This document shows positions 1-9,063 of a DNA stretch of 48,313 bases, piece after piece. The DNA is taken from the NCBI GenBank assembly GCA_016197205.1, contig JACPWG010000157.1:1-48313 (forward strand). The letters run 5' to 3'. The stretch is from Planctomycetota bacterium. Lineage in GTDB: Bacteria > Planctomycetota > MHYJ01 > WSZJ01 > JACPWG01. A program made the position numbers and the translations under genes. Position 1 is the first letter of the stretch; each line of letters starts with the position of its first letter. The notes below the pieces were generated by a model that saw only the letters and a program-made list of their open reading frames with translations, ran no database searches and was not told the origin of the DNA.

Positions 1-464
<464 letters not shown>

Positions 465-848
465 CTGTCTCTCCCGGCCTCTCGGTTCCATGCTCATGCG
501 TCGCATCGAATCGCTTCGCTCGTGCCCCTACCTTGGGCATTCGCGCCCTACTTGCCGCGGTTTTCCGAGAAATTCGGCGCGCAAGCCTTGACCTCGTCGC
601 CCGCCAGAGTTACAAGATGGGCGGTCTGTGGGGAGGAAGTCGGCCGGCTTGGGAGGGGGGGACTCGGACGGGGGAGCTTCGCCCAGGATGCGCTCGCAAC
701 CTTTTTTGCTTCATGAGGTTGCAATCGGTTCGAGAAATCGGAAAATACCTGTGGCACTTGTGCGCGCCGCTCCCGAGGTAGAGCGGAGCTGCGCGCGCAC
801 CACGCCCGCGCAGGGTCCAGCCGGCACTAGCTGAAGGAGAAGTGGATC
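465..848. other. Divergent intergenic region
   Basis: This 384-bp region separates the leftward partial gene and the rightward peptidase gene. It holds one convincing promoter (588-616) and a possible long leader of about 230 nt for the peptidase mRNA. No small gene or RNA is recognised. Confidence 0.6.
588..616 (+). promoter_or_regulatory. Sigma-70-like promoter for the M6-like peptidase gene
   Basis: TTGACC (588-593) and TACAAG (611-616) are separated by 17 bp. The first hexamer matches the -35 consensus at five of six positions and the second matches the -10 at four of six. It faces the gene starting at 849. Confidence 0.5.
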
Positions 849-3545
849 ATGTGGCCCGACACTCTCGCGCGCGGACTCCGGCTCTTGTGGGTCCATAGCC
901 TCCTGCTGGCGGCCGCGGCCGCCGGGGCGTCCGCTCAACCGGCGCAGGACCCGCTCGGAACCAAGGACGTGATCGTCGCGGTCGGTCGCTACCCGGGCAC
1001 CAACCCGCCTCAAGTCTCTGCCCGAGACTGGCAGCGCATCCTCGATCACCATGTGAACCTCTACTATCGCGACGCGTCCGGCCACCGCGGAAACGCCGGG
1101 CTGGTCAACCAGACCACCTGGCGCTTCCGCTCCCCCGACGAATTCGGCCTGCCCCAGGTGTTCGACCTCCAGACGGCATACGACGACCCGCCGCAGTTTC
1201 TCCAGGACTTCGGCGCGACGCGCGAAAACGACCCCCGCACGCTCTTCCGCGAGGGCTGGGAGGCGCTGCGCATCCTCGACACGGCGAATCCGGCGGTCCT
1301 GGAGGAACCCGGCCTGCGGCGCCTGATCCTGATCGTGAACCAATGGAAGCGCGGCATCGCGTTCACCGCCCTCCCCTATGTCACGGTCAAGAATCAGGTG
1401 ATTACCGTATCCGTCACGGTGCTCCCGGAACCGCCCGGCGTGGTGGTCGACGGCCTGACCTTGCGGGTCGCCTCCTCCTCGGGCGAGATCGGCGTCTCCG
1501 CGGACGTGGTCTCGACGGTGTGCCACGAACTGGGGCACATCCTCGGCCTGCCCGATCTCTACCGGGAACCCGTCGGCAGCGGGCTGGCGACGCCAGGTCC
1601 GGAATTCAATGACAACTGGTGCGAAATGGCGGCGGACAACCGCCAGAACTTCGCGGGGTTCTGCCGCCAGATGACCGGATGGATCGGTCCGGAGCGGATG
1701 GAAGTGGTCGCCCCGCCCGCCACCGGCGGCCGGGTCGAGATCGAACGCGTGGTGCGCCTGCCGATGACCGGCGTGGGCAACCAACGGGAATTGTTCTTCC
1801 TGCCGACCACCGAGGACCTGCGCAATTTCTCCCCGAGCGCCACGGGCCTCTTGCGCGGGCTCTCCGAGACCTTCACGATCTCCGCGCCCCCGTTCGTCGG
1901 CTACTTGATCGAGGCCCGACGCAAGAGCGGGCGCGACCGCGTCCTCGCCTTCGAGCCGGAATCTTCCCTGCCCTTCATGAAGTTCTTCATCAGCCAGGAT
2001 GCGACGGGTGCGGAAATCCGGTCCCACGAACGCTCCCCGCTCGGATTGCCGGGCAGCTACGAGGAGGGGGTGCTGATCAGCTTCACGAAGCCCTGGCTGC
2101 CGGGGCTGCGGCTGCCGCCCTTTCACCCGGTCGAAGTCGTGCCGCGCCGGAGCCGGACCGACGAGCCGATCCTGCGCAGCGCGCCCTTCGGCGTGGGCGA
2201 CGCCTATGAGGACGTCGGACGCGGACTCACCGTCCGCGTTCTGGAGCGGGTGGGCGACACCGGCTACCGCTTTCGCGTGACCTGGGAGCCGCCCCCGCTG
2301 CCCGACGTGGCGGCGGCCGACATCTGGCTCGACAACCCGGCGAACGGCTTCGGGACGTACTTCACCGACTTCCTCGGACGCGACGCCGGCGCCCCGAAGT
2401 TTTTCGGCGATCCGGTCTTCCGCCCGGCTTCCCTCCGCTGGTCGGGCCTGGTGCCGATCGTCGAGCTGGGCACCGCGGACCATCGCCTCCACGTGCGCAT
2501 CCGCAACCAGGGCGCCGCGAGTCTGGCCGCGCCCACGGCCCGGGTCGTAGTTCTCGAACCGCAGGTCGTGCCCCTGGGGATGCTCATGCCCGGTCCGGAC
2601 TTCTTCGACCGGTTGCGCGCGGCGCTCACGCTGCTCAATCCGGTGCAGGTGTTCGAGCTGGGGCAGGGAGCATCCGCCTGGACCACGCCCGGGGGCGGCG
2701 CCGATCCCTTCCCGCTCGCTCCGGGCGCGGTCGCGGAGGCGCGCGTGACGTGGCGGCCGAGCGCGCCCTTCGTCGCCGTCCTCGTGGTCGAGCCGGCGCG
2801 GGCGGCGGACGCGGCCAAAACCCCCGAGCCCGTGGAATACTGGACCAGCAACCTTTACTCCGAGGCCTTCCTCGTCCCGCAGGTCGCTCCCGGCAGTCCC
2901 TACCCGGCCTTCGACGTCGCGCTCGGCCTGGCCAACGTCGACAAGACGAGTCGGGTGCTCACCGTAACCCCGACCGGCGTCCCGCGCACGCCCCCGACGC
3001 GGCCCGGCAACCGCCGCTGGAACGGGGAGTTCACGCCCGGCTTCGCCGCGCTCGCGAGCGGTAAGAAGGACACGTTCACGCTCAAGCTCAAGCCCCCCGA
3101 CCCCGCGGAGGCGAAGCCTCCTCAGCTCCAGACGATCCGGATGATCGGCTGGATGAACTACCTCGACACGATGGTCCCGGTGGGCGAGGCGCCGGTGCAC
3201 GTCGCCCTCAGCTTCGGCACGCGGGTCACCGCGAGCGTCGACGCCAAGGGCCGGCTGACGGGCAAGCTCGAGGTCCGTGGGATCGACGGGAAGCACACGT
3301 CCGCGCCGGCCGGTCTGCCGCTCCTCCTCGTCGGCAGCGGCAGCGACGGGACCTCCTTCGGCTTCGCGCCCGGGGACCCGAACCACACGGCGATCACCGA
3401 CGCCAAGGGCAACTTCAGTCAGGACCTGACCAAGGGATCCAACCTCAAGAAGGACGCGAAGTGCGCCGTGGTGGCGCAGTTCGGTGGCTCGGCCGACTAC
3501 CAGGCGTCGCAGACGACGGCGCTTCCGTTCACCGGTCCGAAGTAG
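849..3545 (+). CDS. Secreted M6-like (immune inhibitor A type) zinc metallopeptidase
   Basis: Protein of 898 residues. The ATG at 849 follows AAGGAG (834-839) by 9 nt. Residues 1-30 form a signal peptide (hydrophobic LLLAAAAAG, likely cut after ASA). The zinc site is HELGH at 226-230, followed by G233 and LPDLY with D236, i.e. HExxHxxGxxD, as in M6 peptidases, where the Asp would be the third ligand. Residues about 490-700 look like extracellular beta-sandwich sequence. The last 120 or so residues resemble a bacterial Ig-like or carboxypeptidase-regulatory domain. It should act outside the cytoplasm on protein substrates, which cannot be named from sequence. The family is normally 600-900 residues. 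The next gene is 124 bp downstream on the same strand and also encodes an exported protein. Confidence 0.85.
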   Translation: MWPDTLARGLRLLWVHSLLLAAAAAGASAQPAQDPLGTKDVIVAVGRYPGTNPPQVSARDWQRILDHHVNLYYRDASGHRGNAGLVNQTTWRFRSPDEFGLPQVFDLQTAYDDPPQFLQDFGATRENDPRTLFREGWEALRILDTANPAVLEEPGLRRLILIVNQWKRGIAFTALPYVTVKNQVITVSVTVLPEPPGVVVDGLTLRVASSSGEIGVSADVVSTVCHELGHILGLPDLYREPVGSGLATPGPEFNDNWCEMAADNRQNFAGFCRQMTGWIGPERMEVVAPPATGGRVEIERVVRLPMTGVGNQRELFFLPTTEDLRNFSPSATGLLRGLSETFTISAPPFVGYLIEARRKSGRDRVLAFEPESSLPFMKFFISQDATGAEIRSHERSPLGLPGSYEEGVLISFTKPWLPGLRLPPFHPVEVVPRRSRTDEPILRSAPFGVGDAYEDVGRGLTVRVLERVGDTGYRFRVTWEPPPLPDVAAADIWLDNPANGFGTYFTDFLGRDAGAPKFFGDPVFRPASLRWSGLVPIVELGTADHRLHVRIRNQGAASLAAPTARVVVLEPQVVPLGMLMPGPDFFDRLRAALTLLNPVQVFELGQGASAWTTPGGGADPFPLAPGAVAEARVTWRPSAPFVAVLVVEPARAADAAKTPEPVEYWTSNLYSEAFLVPQVAPGSPYPAFDVALGLANVDKTSRVLTVTPTGVPRTPPTRPGNRRWNGEFTPGFAALASGKKDTFTLKLKPPDPAEAKPPQLQTIRMIGWMNYLDTMVPVGEAPVHVALSFGTRVTASVDAKGRLTGKLEVRGIDGKHTSAPAGLPLLLVGSGSDGTSFGFAPGDPNHTAITDAKGNFSQDLTKGSNLKKDAKCAVVAQFGGSADYQASQTTALPFTGPK

Positions 3546-3669
3546 CCGGCGTCGCGGGCGGAAGATGCCGGGCGGGCCGGGGGGGGGGCGGGCGGCGAAC
3601 GCACCGTCGCGCCCCGTCGTCCCCCGCGCGGCCGACTCCGTTTGCTTGTACTCTTGCGAGGAAACGACC

Positions 3670-4905
3670 ATGAAGCGACACCGCCCGGCCGCGCGCGGGA
3701 GCACGGCCCTGGTCCTGAGCCTGCTGCTGTTCGCCGTGCGTTCAGCGGCCGGTCAATCGCCCGGGCCCACCGGCGATCCGCCCGCGGCGGCGGATGCGGA
3801 CTCCGCCCGCCTCGCGTGCGGCCAGGCCTGGCTGGAGCGCCTCGGTCGAACCTGGGCGGGCGGGCCGCCGCCGGAGCGCCTGTTCGGACTTTACCGCGGA
3901 CGGCGGTGGATCGGACACGTTCGCTGTGCCGTGCGAGCCGCTCCAGCCGACAGCGCGGCGCGCTTCGAAATCACGGTCGAGCACGTGATGCGCGAGGCCG
4001 ACGCTGAAAGCACGCGCCGCTCCCGCGGCCGCTTAAGCGCGGCGCTGATGCCGATCGACTGGGAGTGCGAGTCCACGATCCTGGGGAAGACCACGAAGGA
4101 AGCGTTGCACGCGCGCGAAGGCCGCGTGCACTGGGAGAGCGACGGCGGGGACGGGAAGCCGTTCACGCTCGACGCGTCGGTCCTGCCTGGCCTGGCGGTT
4201 GAGATTGAGCGTCTTCCCGGTTTCGGCCTGCCGGCCGACGCCGACCTGGCGCTCTTCCGCCCCGGCGAGCTGGGGGTCTCGCGTCTCACGCGCCTCTCCC
4301 GCGCGCCCGACGGGCTCCCGGGGCCTCCCCCGCTCGCGGGGCTTGCCTGCTGGGAGTTCGTACCCGGCGGACTCCCTTTCCGCTACATCATTCTCGCCTC
4401 GCCGGAGGGGGAATTCGTCGAGATGCGCAGCCTCGACTCCGCGCTTCGTCTGCTGCCGATTGCGCAGGAGGCCTTCGGCAAGGACCGCGACGATGCGCCC
4501 GCGCTGGCCGACCCGGTCGGCGCGCTGCTGCGCGTGCTGCGCGCGGCGAAACGCGGCGAACGCGCCGCCGTCGCGGCGGGATGGGACCTGCCCGCGTCCG
4601 TGCGCGCGATGTTTCCCGACTTTGCCGGTCAGGATCAAGCCACCCCCGCTGCGGCGCTGGAGTATCAGCGCACGAGGTACCTTGACGACTGGATCGCGGT
4701 CCACACCCAGCGCCTCAGCGCGCCGGAGCCTCTCTTCGAAGACCACTACGGTCCCTTGCTCGGCTGCACGATCGACGGTGCGGAGGCCGTGGTCCGGTTG
4801 TACCTGCCGCGGGTCTTCGAGGCGGTATACAAGCTGCACCGCATATCCGATCCCGGCGGCGCAGGGCGCTGGCTGGTGTACGACACTCGCTACGATGCAC
4901 GTTGA
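3670..4905 (+). CDS. Secreted hypothetical protein
   Basis: Protein of 411 residues. The frame is open upstream to 3484, but the ATG at 3670 is preferred. It follows GAGG (3658-3661) and begins a clear signal peptide (MKRHRPAARG, then TALVLSLLLFAV, cut near SAAGQ). No catalytic motif or named domain is recognised. The mature part has WIGH, ITVEHVM and WECE segments that suggest an antiparallel beta-rich fold. It lies between two other genes for exported or membrane proteins on the same strand, which suggests an envelope role, but no function is claimed. No promoter is obvious in the 124-bp gap upstream, so it may be co-transcribed with the peptidase gene. Confidence 0.75.
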   Translation: MKRHRPAARGSTALVLSLLLFAVRSAAGQSPGPTGDPPAAADADSARLACGQAWLERLGRTWAGGPPPERLFGLYRGRRWIGHVRCAVRAAPADSAARFEITVEHVMREADAESTRRSRGRLSAALMPIDWECESTILGKTTKEALHAREGRVHWESDGGDGKPFTLDASVLPGLAVEIERLPGFGLPADADLALFRPGELGVSRLTRLSRAPDGLPGPPPLAGLACWEFVPGGLPFRYIILASPEGEFVEMRSLDSALRLLPIAQEAFGKDRDDAPALADPVGALLRVLRAAKRGERAAVAAGWDLPASVRAMFPDFAGQDQATPAAALEYQRTRYLDDWIAVHTQRLSAPEPLFEDHYGPLLGCTIDGAEAVVRLYLPRVFEAVYKLHRISDPGGAGRWLVYDTRYDAR

Positions 4906-4930
4906 GCCTCCCGGACCGGGCGTACTTCGC

Positions 4931-4952
4931 GCCCGTAATAGAATAACTCCTG
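4931..4952 (+). repeat. 22-nt intergenic motif, copy 1
   Basis: GCCCGTAA, six variable bases, then AACTCCTG. The same arrangement recurs at 35083-35104 with 18 of 22 identical bases. Both copies lie just outside the end of a gene: 3' of the gene at 3670 here, and 5' of the leftward hydrolase gene at 35065. Confidence 0.5.
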
Positions 4953-4988
4953 GATCGGCACTTTCAGCGGAGGGAAGAGGCCCTTGTG

Positions 4989-5010
4989 GTGCAGGCCTTC
5001 CGGCCTGCAC
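4989..5010. repeat. GTGCAGGCC hairpin repeat, single copy
   Basis: A perfect hairpin with arms GTGCAGGCC and GGCCTGCAC around a TTCC loop, preceded by CCCTTGTG. It belongs to the same family as the pair at 13975-14070. It lies between the stop at 4905 and the start at 5085. Confidence 0.7.
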
Positions 5011-5084
5011 AGACTGGCGTGAGTGCCTGACTTGTTCCTTTTCCTTCACGGGTGCTTCGGAGCCGAAATCGGAGGGAGCCATCC

Positions 5085-6962
5085 ATGTCCACTCGGACCG
5101 TTCGCAGCGCTGGAGCGGGACTCGCCGTCCTGTTCGTGGCGCTGTTCGCACCTGCGGCGGCCGCCGCGGAGGGCCAACCGCGGAACGCCGCGGCGGAGTA
5201 CCGCAAGGGCATCGCGCTCCTCAAACTCCCCGCTGCGGAGCGCACCCAACTCCGGGCGTGGCTGACCGCCGACGTGCCGCCACCTCCGGAGGCGTCGGGC
5301 TTCGTCGATCGCAACGCCGAGGCGCTCGCGTGCTTCCGCCGCGCCGCGGCGACGGCGGAGTGCGATTTCCAGCTCGACTACGTGCTCGGCCTGGCGCTCC
5401 CCTCGGAGCACGTGCTCCCGGGCGGCGACCTGGCGAATCTTGCCTGCCTGCGGGCCCGCCTCGCGCTGGCCGCGCGCGGCTGGGACGATGCGGCCGACGA
5501 CCTGGAGTCGGCCCTGCGCTTCGTCCGACACCTGGGCCGCGATCGCACCGAAGTCGCGACGACGGGCCAGATCGACGTCGCCGTCAAATGCGCGCTCGCC
5601 GTCACCCTCGCCTTCGCGCGGGAATTGCCGCCCGTCGTTTTTTGCGAACGTCTGGAGGCGGCCCTGCGGGAATTGCGCATCGATGCGGCGGCCTGTCTGC
5701 CCTACGAAATCTGGTGCGCGCGGCGTACGGTGAAACTGGTAGAGCGGAACTTCGGGGAGCGGCTGGCCTCCGCAGGATTCAAGAGTCTCGCCCCCGTCGT
5801 CGGCCCGCTCGGCACGGTGCGCAAGCTCCCCCCCGAGCAAGCGAGGGAGGTCGCGCAGGCCACAGGCCTGCCGGAGACGCGGGTCGCGAGGGTGGAGTCC
5901 TGGCGCGACCTCAAGGAATGCATCCTGGAAGGCGCGGCGGAGCACGAGGCCTGGTTGGCCGCGCTGCCGGCGGCCTGGAAGTTGCCGCGCCCCCAGGCCT
6001 GGGCGGAAATCCGGCGCCTGGCCCAAGCCAAGCAGGCCGCCTCCCTGCTGCTCCGCACGTTTCCCCCGCTCGAAGTCAACCGCTTGTGGGGCTTCGAACA
6101 GACGGCCAACGCGCGACTCGTGCTCGCGCGAGTACTGGTCGGACTGGGTCGTCGGGCGCACGGAGGGGCGGCGCTTCCGACGACGCGACCCGCGTTGCAA
6201 CAGGCCGTGGTTGGCCTGTCGCCCTACGAGTCCGAGTTGCTCGAAGAGACCGAGTTCGCCGTCGACGCGTGGGGACTGCGGATGCAGTGGCGACCGGCCT
6301 GGCTCGCGGACGCGGACCGCGAGTTTCGGGCCCCTGGACTCGGGAAAGGACCTGAGCCGTGGGGGCTGATGCCGGGGCTCGCGGCGCTGTATGCGGCCGG
6401 CTTGGTAGCGGCGGCCCTGGGCTGGCGGCGCGCTCGGGGCCGCGCGACACCGGCGCGCGCCCGCCTGACCGCCGCGGTCGCTATGCTCGGCGCGACGGGC
6501 GCCGTCCTCGCGCTCCTGCCCGGGGTCCTGTTCGCGCTTTTGCCCTTCGCCCCTCGGCAAGGTCTGCTCGCCGCGCTCGTGCTCGTTCCGTACGGCGCGG
6601 CCCACGGCGGCGCCGCGGTGTGGGCGCGGCGCGGCGGCAAGGGCGGTCGCGTCGCGGGCTATGCCCTCGCCGGCCTGAACCTGCTTTTCGGCCTGCTGCT
6701 GCTCCCCGATGTGGTCCGGTTCCGACCCGCGATGAGCTGGGCCGGGAATGCGCTGTTCACGGTCCTGTGGCTCGGCGGCGCCGCCGCTACCCTCGTGTTG
6801 CTCAGGCGCAGCGTGGACGCGCCGACCGCATCGGGCAACCACCTGAGGCCGTCGCCGGCCGCGACGGCGCCGCGCGTGCGCCCCGCCCCGACGCCTGCGC
6901 CGCAGGGCGCCCCCGGCAAGCCGGCGGGCCGGCGACCGCCCGGGCGCAGGCCCCCGAATTGA
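5085..6962 (+). CDS. Exported polytopic membrane protein with large N-terminal extracytoplasmic domain
   Basis: Protein of 625 residues. The ATG at 5085 is 6 nt after GGAGGGAG (5071-5078); an in-frame ATG at 5052 lacks such a site. The N-terminus is a signal peptide (AGLAVLFVALFAPAAAAAEG). Residues about 30-430 are mostly helical and Ala/Leu/Arg-rich, possibly a solenoid, with no recognised catalytic motif. Residues about 430-585 contain about five hydrophobic segments (MPGLAALYAAGLVAAALGW, LTAAVAMLGATGAVLALLPG and three more). The tail of about 40 residues is Pro/Arg-rich and probably cytoplasmic. The family is not recognised. The 3' end converges with a decayed leftward gene. Confidence 0.75.
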   Translation: MSTRTVRSAGAGLAVLFVALFAPAAAAAEGQPRNAAAEYRKGIALLKLPAAERTQLRAWLTADVPPPPEASGFVDRNAEALACFRRAAATAECDFQLDYVLGLALPSEHVLPGGDLANLACLRARLALAARGWDDAADDLESALRFVRHLGRDRTEVATTGQIDVAVKCALAVTLAFARELPPVVFCERLEAALRELRIDAAACLPYEIWCARRTVKLVERNFGERLASAGFKSLAPVVGPLGTVRKLPPEQAREVAQATGLPETRVARVESWRDLKECILEGAAEHEAWLAALPAAWKLPRPQAWAEIRRLAQAKQAASLLLRTFPPLEVNRLWGFEQTANARLVLARVLVGLGRRAHGGAALPTTRPALQQAVVGLSPYESELLEETEFAVDAWGLRMQWRPAWLADADREFRAPGLGKGPEPWGLMPGLAALYAAGLVAAALGWRRARGRATPARARLTAAVAMLGATGAVLALLPGVLFALLPFAPRQGLLAALVLVPYGAAHGGAAVWARRGGKGGRVAGYALAGLNLLFGLLLLPDVVRFRPAMSWAGNALFTVLWLGGAAATLVLLRRSVDAPTASGNHLRPSPAATAPRVRPAPTPAPQGAPGKPAGRRPPGRRPPN

Positions 6963-7446
6963 GGCGTCCGGAGCCGCCGAGGCGACGCGTCGGAACCACG
7001 GCCCCGCGACAGCGAGCCAGGGCGCGCGTCAGCGTGCTCTCCAGCTTCCGGCCGTCGATCGCCGCTTCCTTCCAGGCCGCGGCGAACATCGGCTTGTTCT
7101 TCTCGAACAGTTGCCGCAGCGGCTTCAAGTCCGGCTTCTTGTCCCCCTTCCGGCGGTTCTTTCGCAGGTCGCTCAGCAAAGCGTCCGCCTCCTTCTTGAA
7201 CGCCTCGTACCCCTTCTGCCCCTTGAGCCGTTCCTCCAGCGCCTGCCGCTCCTTCTGCATGCCCTTGTCCAGGTCGTCCGCGACGCCGCGGACCAGGTTC
7301 AGGCGGTTCTTCACGTCCTTCTGGTCCGCCGCCTGGGCCGCCAGGGCACTGGCTCGCCCACGACGCGGTCCGAGGGCCGGTTGAGAAGGTTGGCCGGCCG
7401 TCCTTGCTTGGATCCTTCGCTTCGCGCTGCGGCGCTCCGCTCAGGA
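6802..7446 (-). pseudogene. Remnant of a leftward gene for a charged, coiled-coil-like protein
   Basis: A frame open from about 7446 leftwards encodes a convincing segment between about 7340 and 6990: an ALAAQAADQKD signal-peptidase-like site, then charged helices (RLNLVRGVADDLDKGMQKER, KKEADALLSDLRKNRRKG, FAAAWKEAAIDGRKLE). Upstream of the AQA site there is no hydrophobic core or ATG; that sequence runs into the dispersed repeat at 7404-7463. The first available start is GTG at 7314, inside the conserved part. Downstream of about 6990 the frame turns into low-complexity sequence and overlaps the convergent CDS by 161 bp. I infer a secreted-protein gene that lost its 5' end and probably its original 3' end. 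An intact gene starting at GTG 7314 is the alternative. Confidence 0.4.
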
Positions 7447-7463
7447 TGACATGCCGGAATGAC
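7404..7463. repeat. Dispersed CTTCGCTTCGC...CTCAGGATGACA repeat
   Basis: The segment contains GGATCCTTCGCTTCGC, a short hairpin (GCGCTGCGGCGC) and CTCAGGATGACATGCCGGAA. It resembles an intergenic motif I know from many bacterial genomes. It abuts the truncated 5' end of the gene remnant at 6802-7446 and lies 3' of accA. Confidence 0.45.
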
Positions 7464-7525
7464 GGGTTCACCGAACGCGTACTCCGCTACAGCGGCGGAC
7501 CCTTGGAATCAGCGTAGACGGGACA

Positions 7526-8884
7526 CTAGGCATGGCGCTGGACGGACTGCACGGGTCCGGGCGAGACCGCGCCGGCGTTTTCCTTCGTCGCCGTGCTCGG
7601 CTCAGCGCCGGCCGGTGCGCTCGCCGGCGGGTTCGGGGTGGTGGGCGGGTTCGGCGGGAGAGCGGAGGCCGCGGGCGCGACCGGCGCCGCCGGCACGGGG
7701 GCGGCATGCACGGCCGGCGCGGACGTGACCGCGGTGGCGGGCGGCGATCCGGCGACGAGTGGCGGGGCTCCGGCGGCAGGGCCGGCGCTCGCAGGAGTGA
7801 TCGCCTCCCGCGGCGCGTTCGTGGCGGCCGCGGCGGGCTCTTTCCCCGCCTCCTTCACCGCCTTCGCCTGCGCCCGCGCGGAGGCCTGCGCGATGGTCGA
7901 CTCGAAATAGACCTTCGCCGCTTCTCCCTCCAGGAACCGTCCGATGCGGCGATGACGCGCGTAACGGCGCTCCACCAGCTCGGGGATCGGGACCGTCACC
8001 AGCTCCTCGAGCATGCGGAGGATCGCCGCTTTCACGAGCTGCGTGGCGGCCTCCGGGGCATGGTGCGCGCCGCCGACCGGCTCGGGCACGATCTCATCCA
8101 CGATGCCGAGGGCGAGCAGGTCCTTGGGCGCGAGCTTCAGCACTTGGGCCGCCTGCGGCGCCTTCCCTCCGTCCTTCCAGAGGATCGCGGCGCAGCCCTC
8201 GGGGGAGATGACCGAGAAGTAAGCGTTTTCGAGAATGGCGAGCCGGTCGCCGACGCCGATGCCGAGCGCGCCGCCGCTGCCGCCCTCGCCGATGACCAGG
8301 CACACGATCGGCGTGCGCAGCCGGGACATCTCGAAGAGATTGCGCGCGATGGCCTGCGCCTGGCCCCGTTCCTCCGCGCCGATGCCCGGGTAGGCGCCCG
8401 CCGTGTTGATGAAGCAGACGACGGGGACGTGACACTTCTCCGCGAGCTGCATTTTCAGCAGCGCCTTCCGGTAGCCCTCCGGGTGCGGGCTCCCGAAATT
8501 GCACTGCACCCGCTCGGCCGTGGTCTTCCCGCGCTTGTGCCCGACGATCATCACCTTTTGTTGCCCGATGCGGCCGAACCCCGTGACGATGGCCTTGTCA
8601 TCGCCGTAGGCGCGGTCGCCGTGCAGCTCGACGAAGTCCTCGACGAGCGCGTTCAGGTAGTCGGTGAACAGGGGACGGTTCGGGTCGCGTGCGACCTGCA
8701 CCCGCTGCCAGGGGGTGAGCTTCGCGTAGATCTCCCGCTTGAGGGCGAGGGACCGCTCGCGCAAGCTCTGTATGTTGGCGGAGAGATCGGCGGGGGAGCG
8801 GGAGGCCAATTTCTCGAGGTTGGCGATCTCGTCCTCGAGCTCCGCGATCGGCTTCTCGAAGTCGTGCAGGTACGCGACGGCCAC
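7526..8884 (-). CDS. accA: Acetyl-CoA carboxylase carboxyltransferase subunit alpha
   Basis: Protein of 452 residues. It catalyses the transfer of the carboxyl group from carboxybiotin to acetyl-CoA, together with AccD, in the first committed step of fatty-acid synthesis. The GTG start at 8884 follows GGAGAAGA. The N-terminus (DFEKPIAELEDEIANLEKL) and the crotonase-like core (NTAGAYPGIGAEERGQAQAI, VIGEGGSGGALGIGVGDR, SPEGCAAILWKD) are diagnostic of AccA. Family members are usually 310-340 residues. This one has an extra Ala/Pro-rich tail of about 115 residues (about 335-452), probably disordered. accD, accB and accC are not in the window. The gene stands alone, with an inverted-repeat element (8917-9063) just upstream. 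Confidence 0.95.
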   Translation of the reverse strand: MAVAYLHDFEKPIAELEDEIANLEKLASRSPADLSANIQSLRERSLALKREIYAKLTPWQRVQVARDPNRPLFTDYLNALVEDFVELHGDRAYGDDKAIVTGFGRIGQQKVMIVGHKRGKTTAERVQCNFGSPHPEGYRKALLKMQLAEKCHVPVVCFINTAGAYPGIGAEERGQAQAIARNLFEMSRLRTPIVCLVIGEGGSGGALGIGVGDRLAILENAYFSVISPEGCAAILWKDGGKAPQAAQVLKLAPKDLLALGIVDEIVPEPVGGAHHAPEAATQLVKAAILRMLEELVTVPIPELVERRYARHRRIGRFLEGEAAKVYFESTIAQASARAQAKAVKEAGKEPAAAATNAPREAITPASAGPAAGAPPLVAGSPPATAVTSAPAVHAAPVPAAPVAPAASALPPNPPTTPNPPASAPAGAEPSTATKENAGAVSPGPVQSVQRHA

Positions 8885-8916
8885 GGCGGCTCTTCTCCGG
8901 TCGGGAATTGTGCGTT

Positions 8917-9063
8917 AGCGCCCGCGCAAGAATTACTTTACACTTCCGTGGATCGACCGATGCCTGGGGGCGCGAGCCTCCGGCCCGCGCAGCGCGGCCC
9001 AGAGGGCCGCGCCCCCCGGAGCCTCGAGGTCCGAATCTGCGCAGTTATTTTTGCGCGGGCGCT
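8917..9063. repeat. 147-bp element bounded by a perfect 13-bp inverted repeat
   Basis: AGCGCCCGCGCAA (8917-8929) and TTGCGCGGGCGCT (9051-9063) are exact reverse complements. Between them lies a nested G+C-rich palindromic region (about 8967-9025) whose arms include GGGGGCGCGAGCCTCC and a CCCCCCGGAGCCTCG-type partner. The element fills the gap between accA and the kinase gene, and its right end overlaps the kinase stop codon. It could be a small mobile element or a strong bidirectional terminator. Confidence 0.6.

Noticed and set aside
711..3704. Minus-strand open frame of 997 codons opposite the M6-like peptidase
   Set aside because: Low-complexity Arg/Glu-rich translation opposite a gene with an intact zinc motif and signal peptide; a composition shadow.
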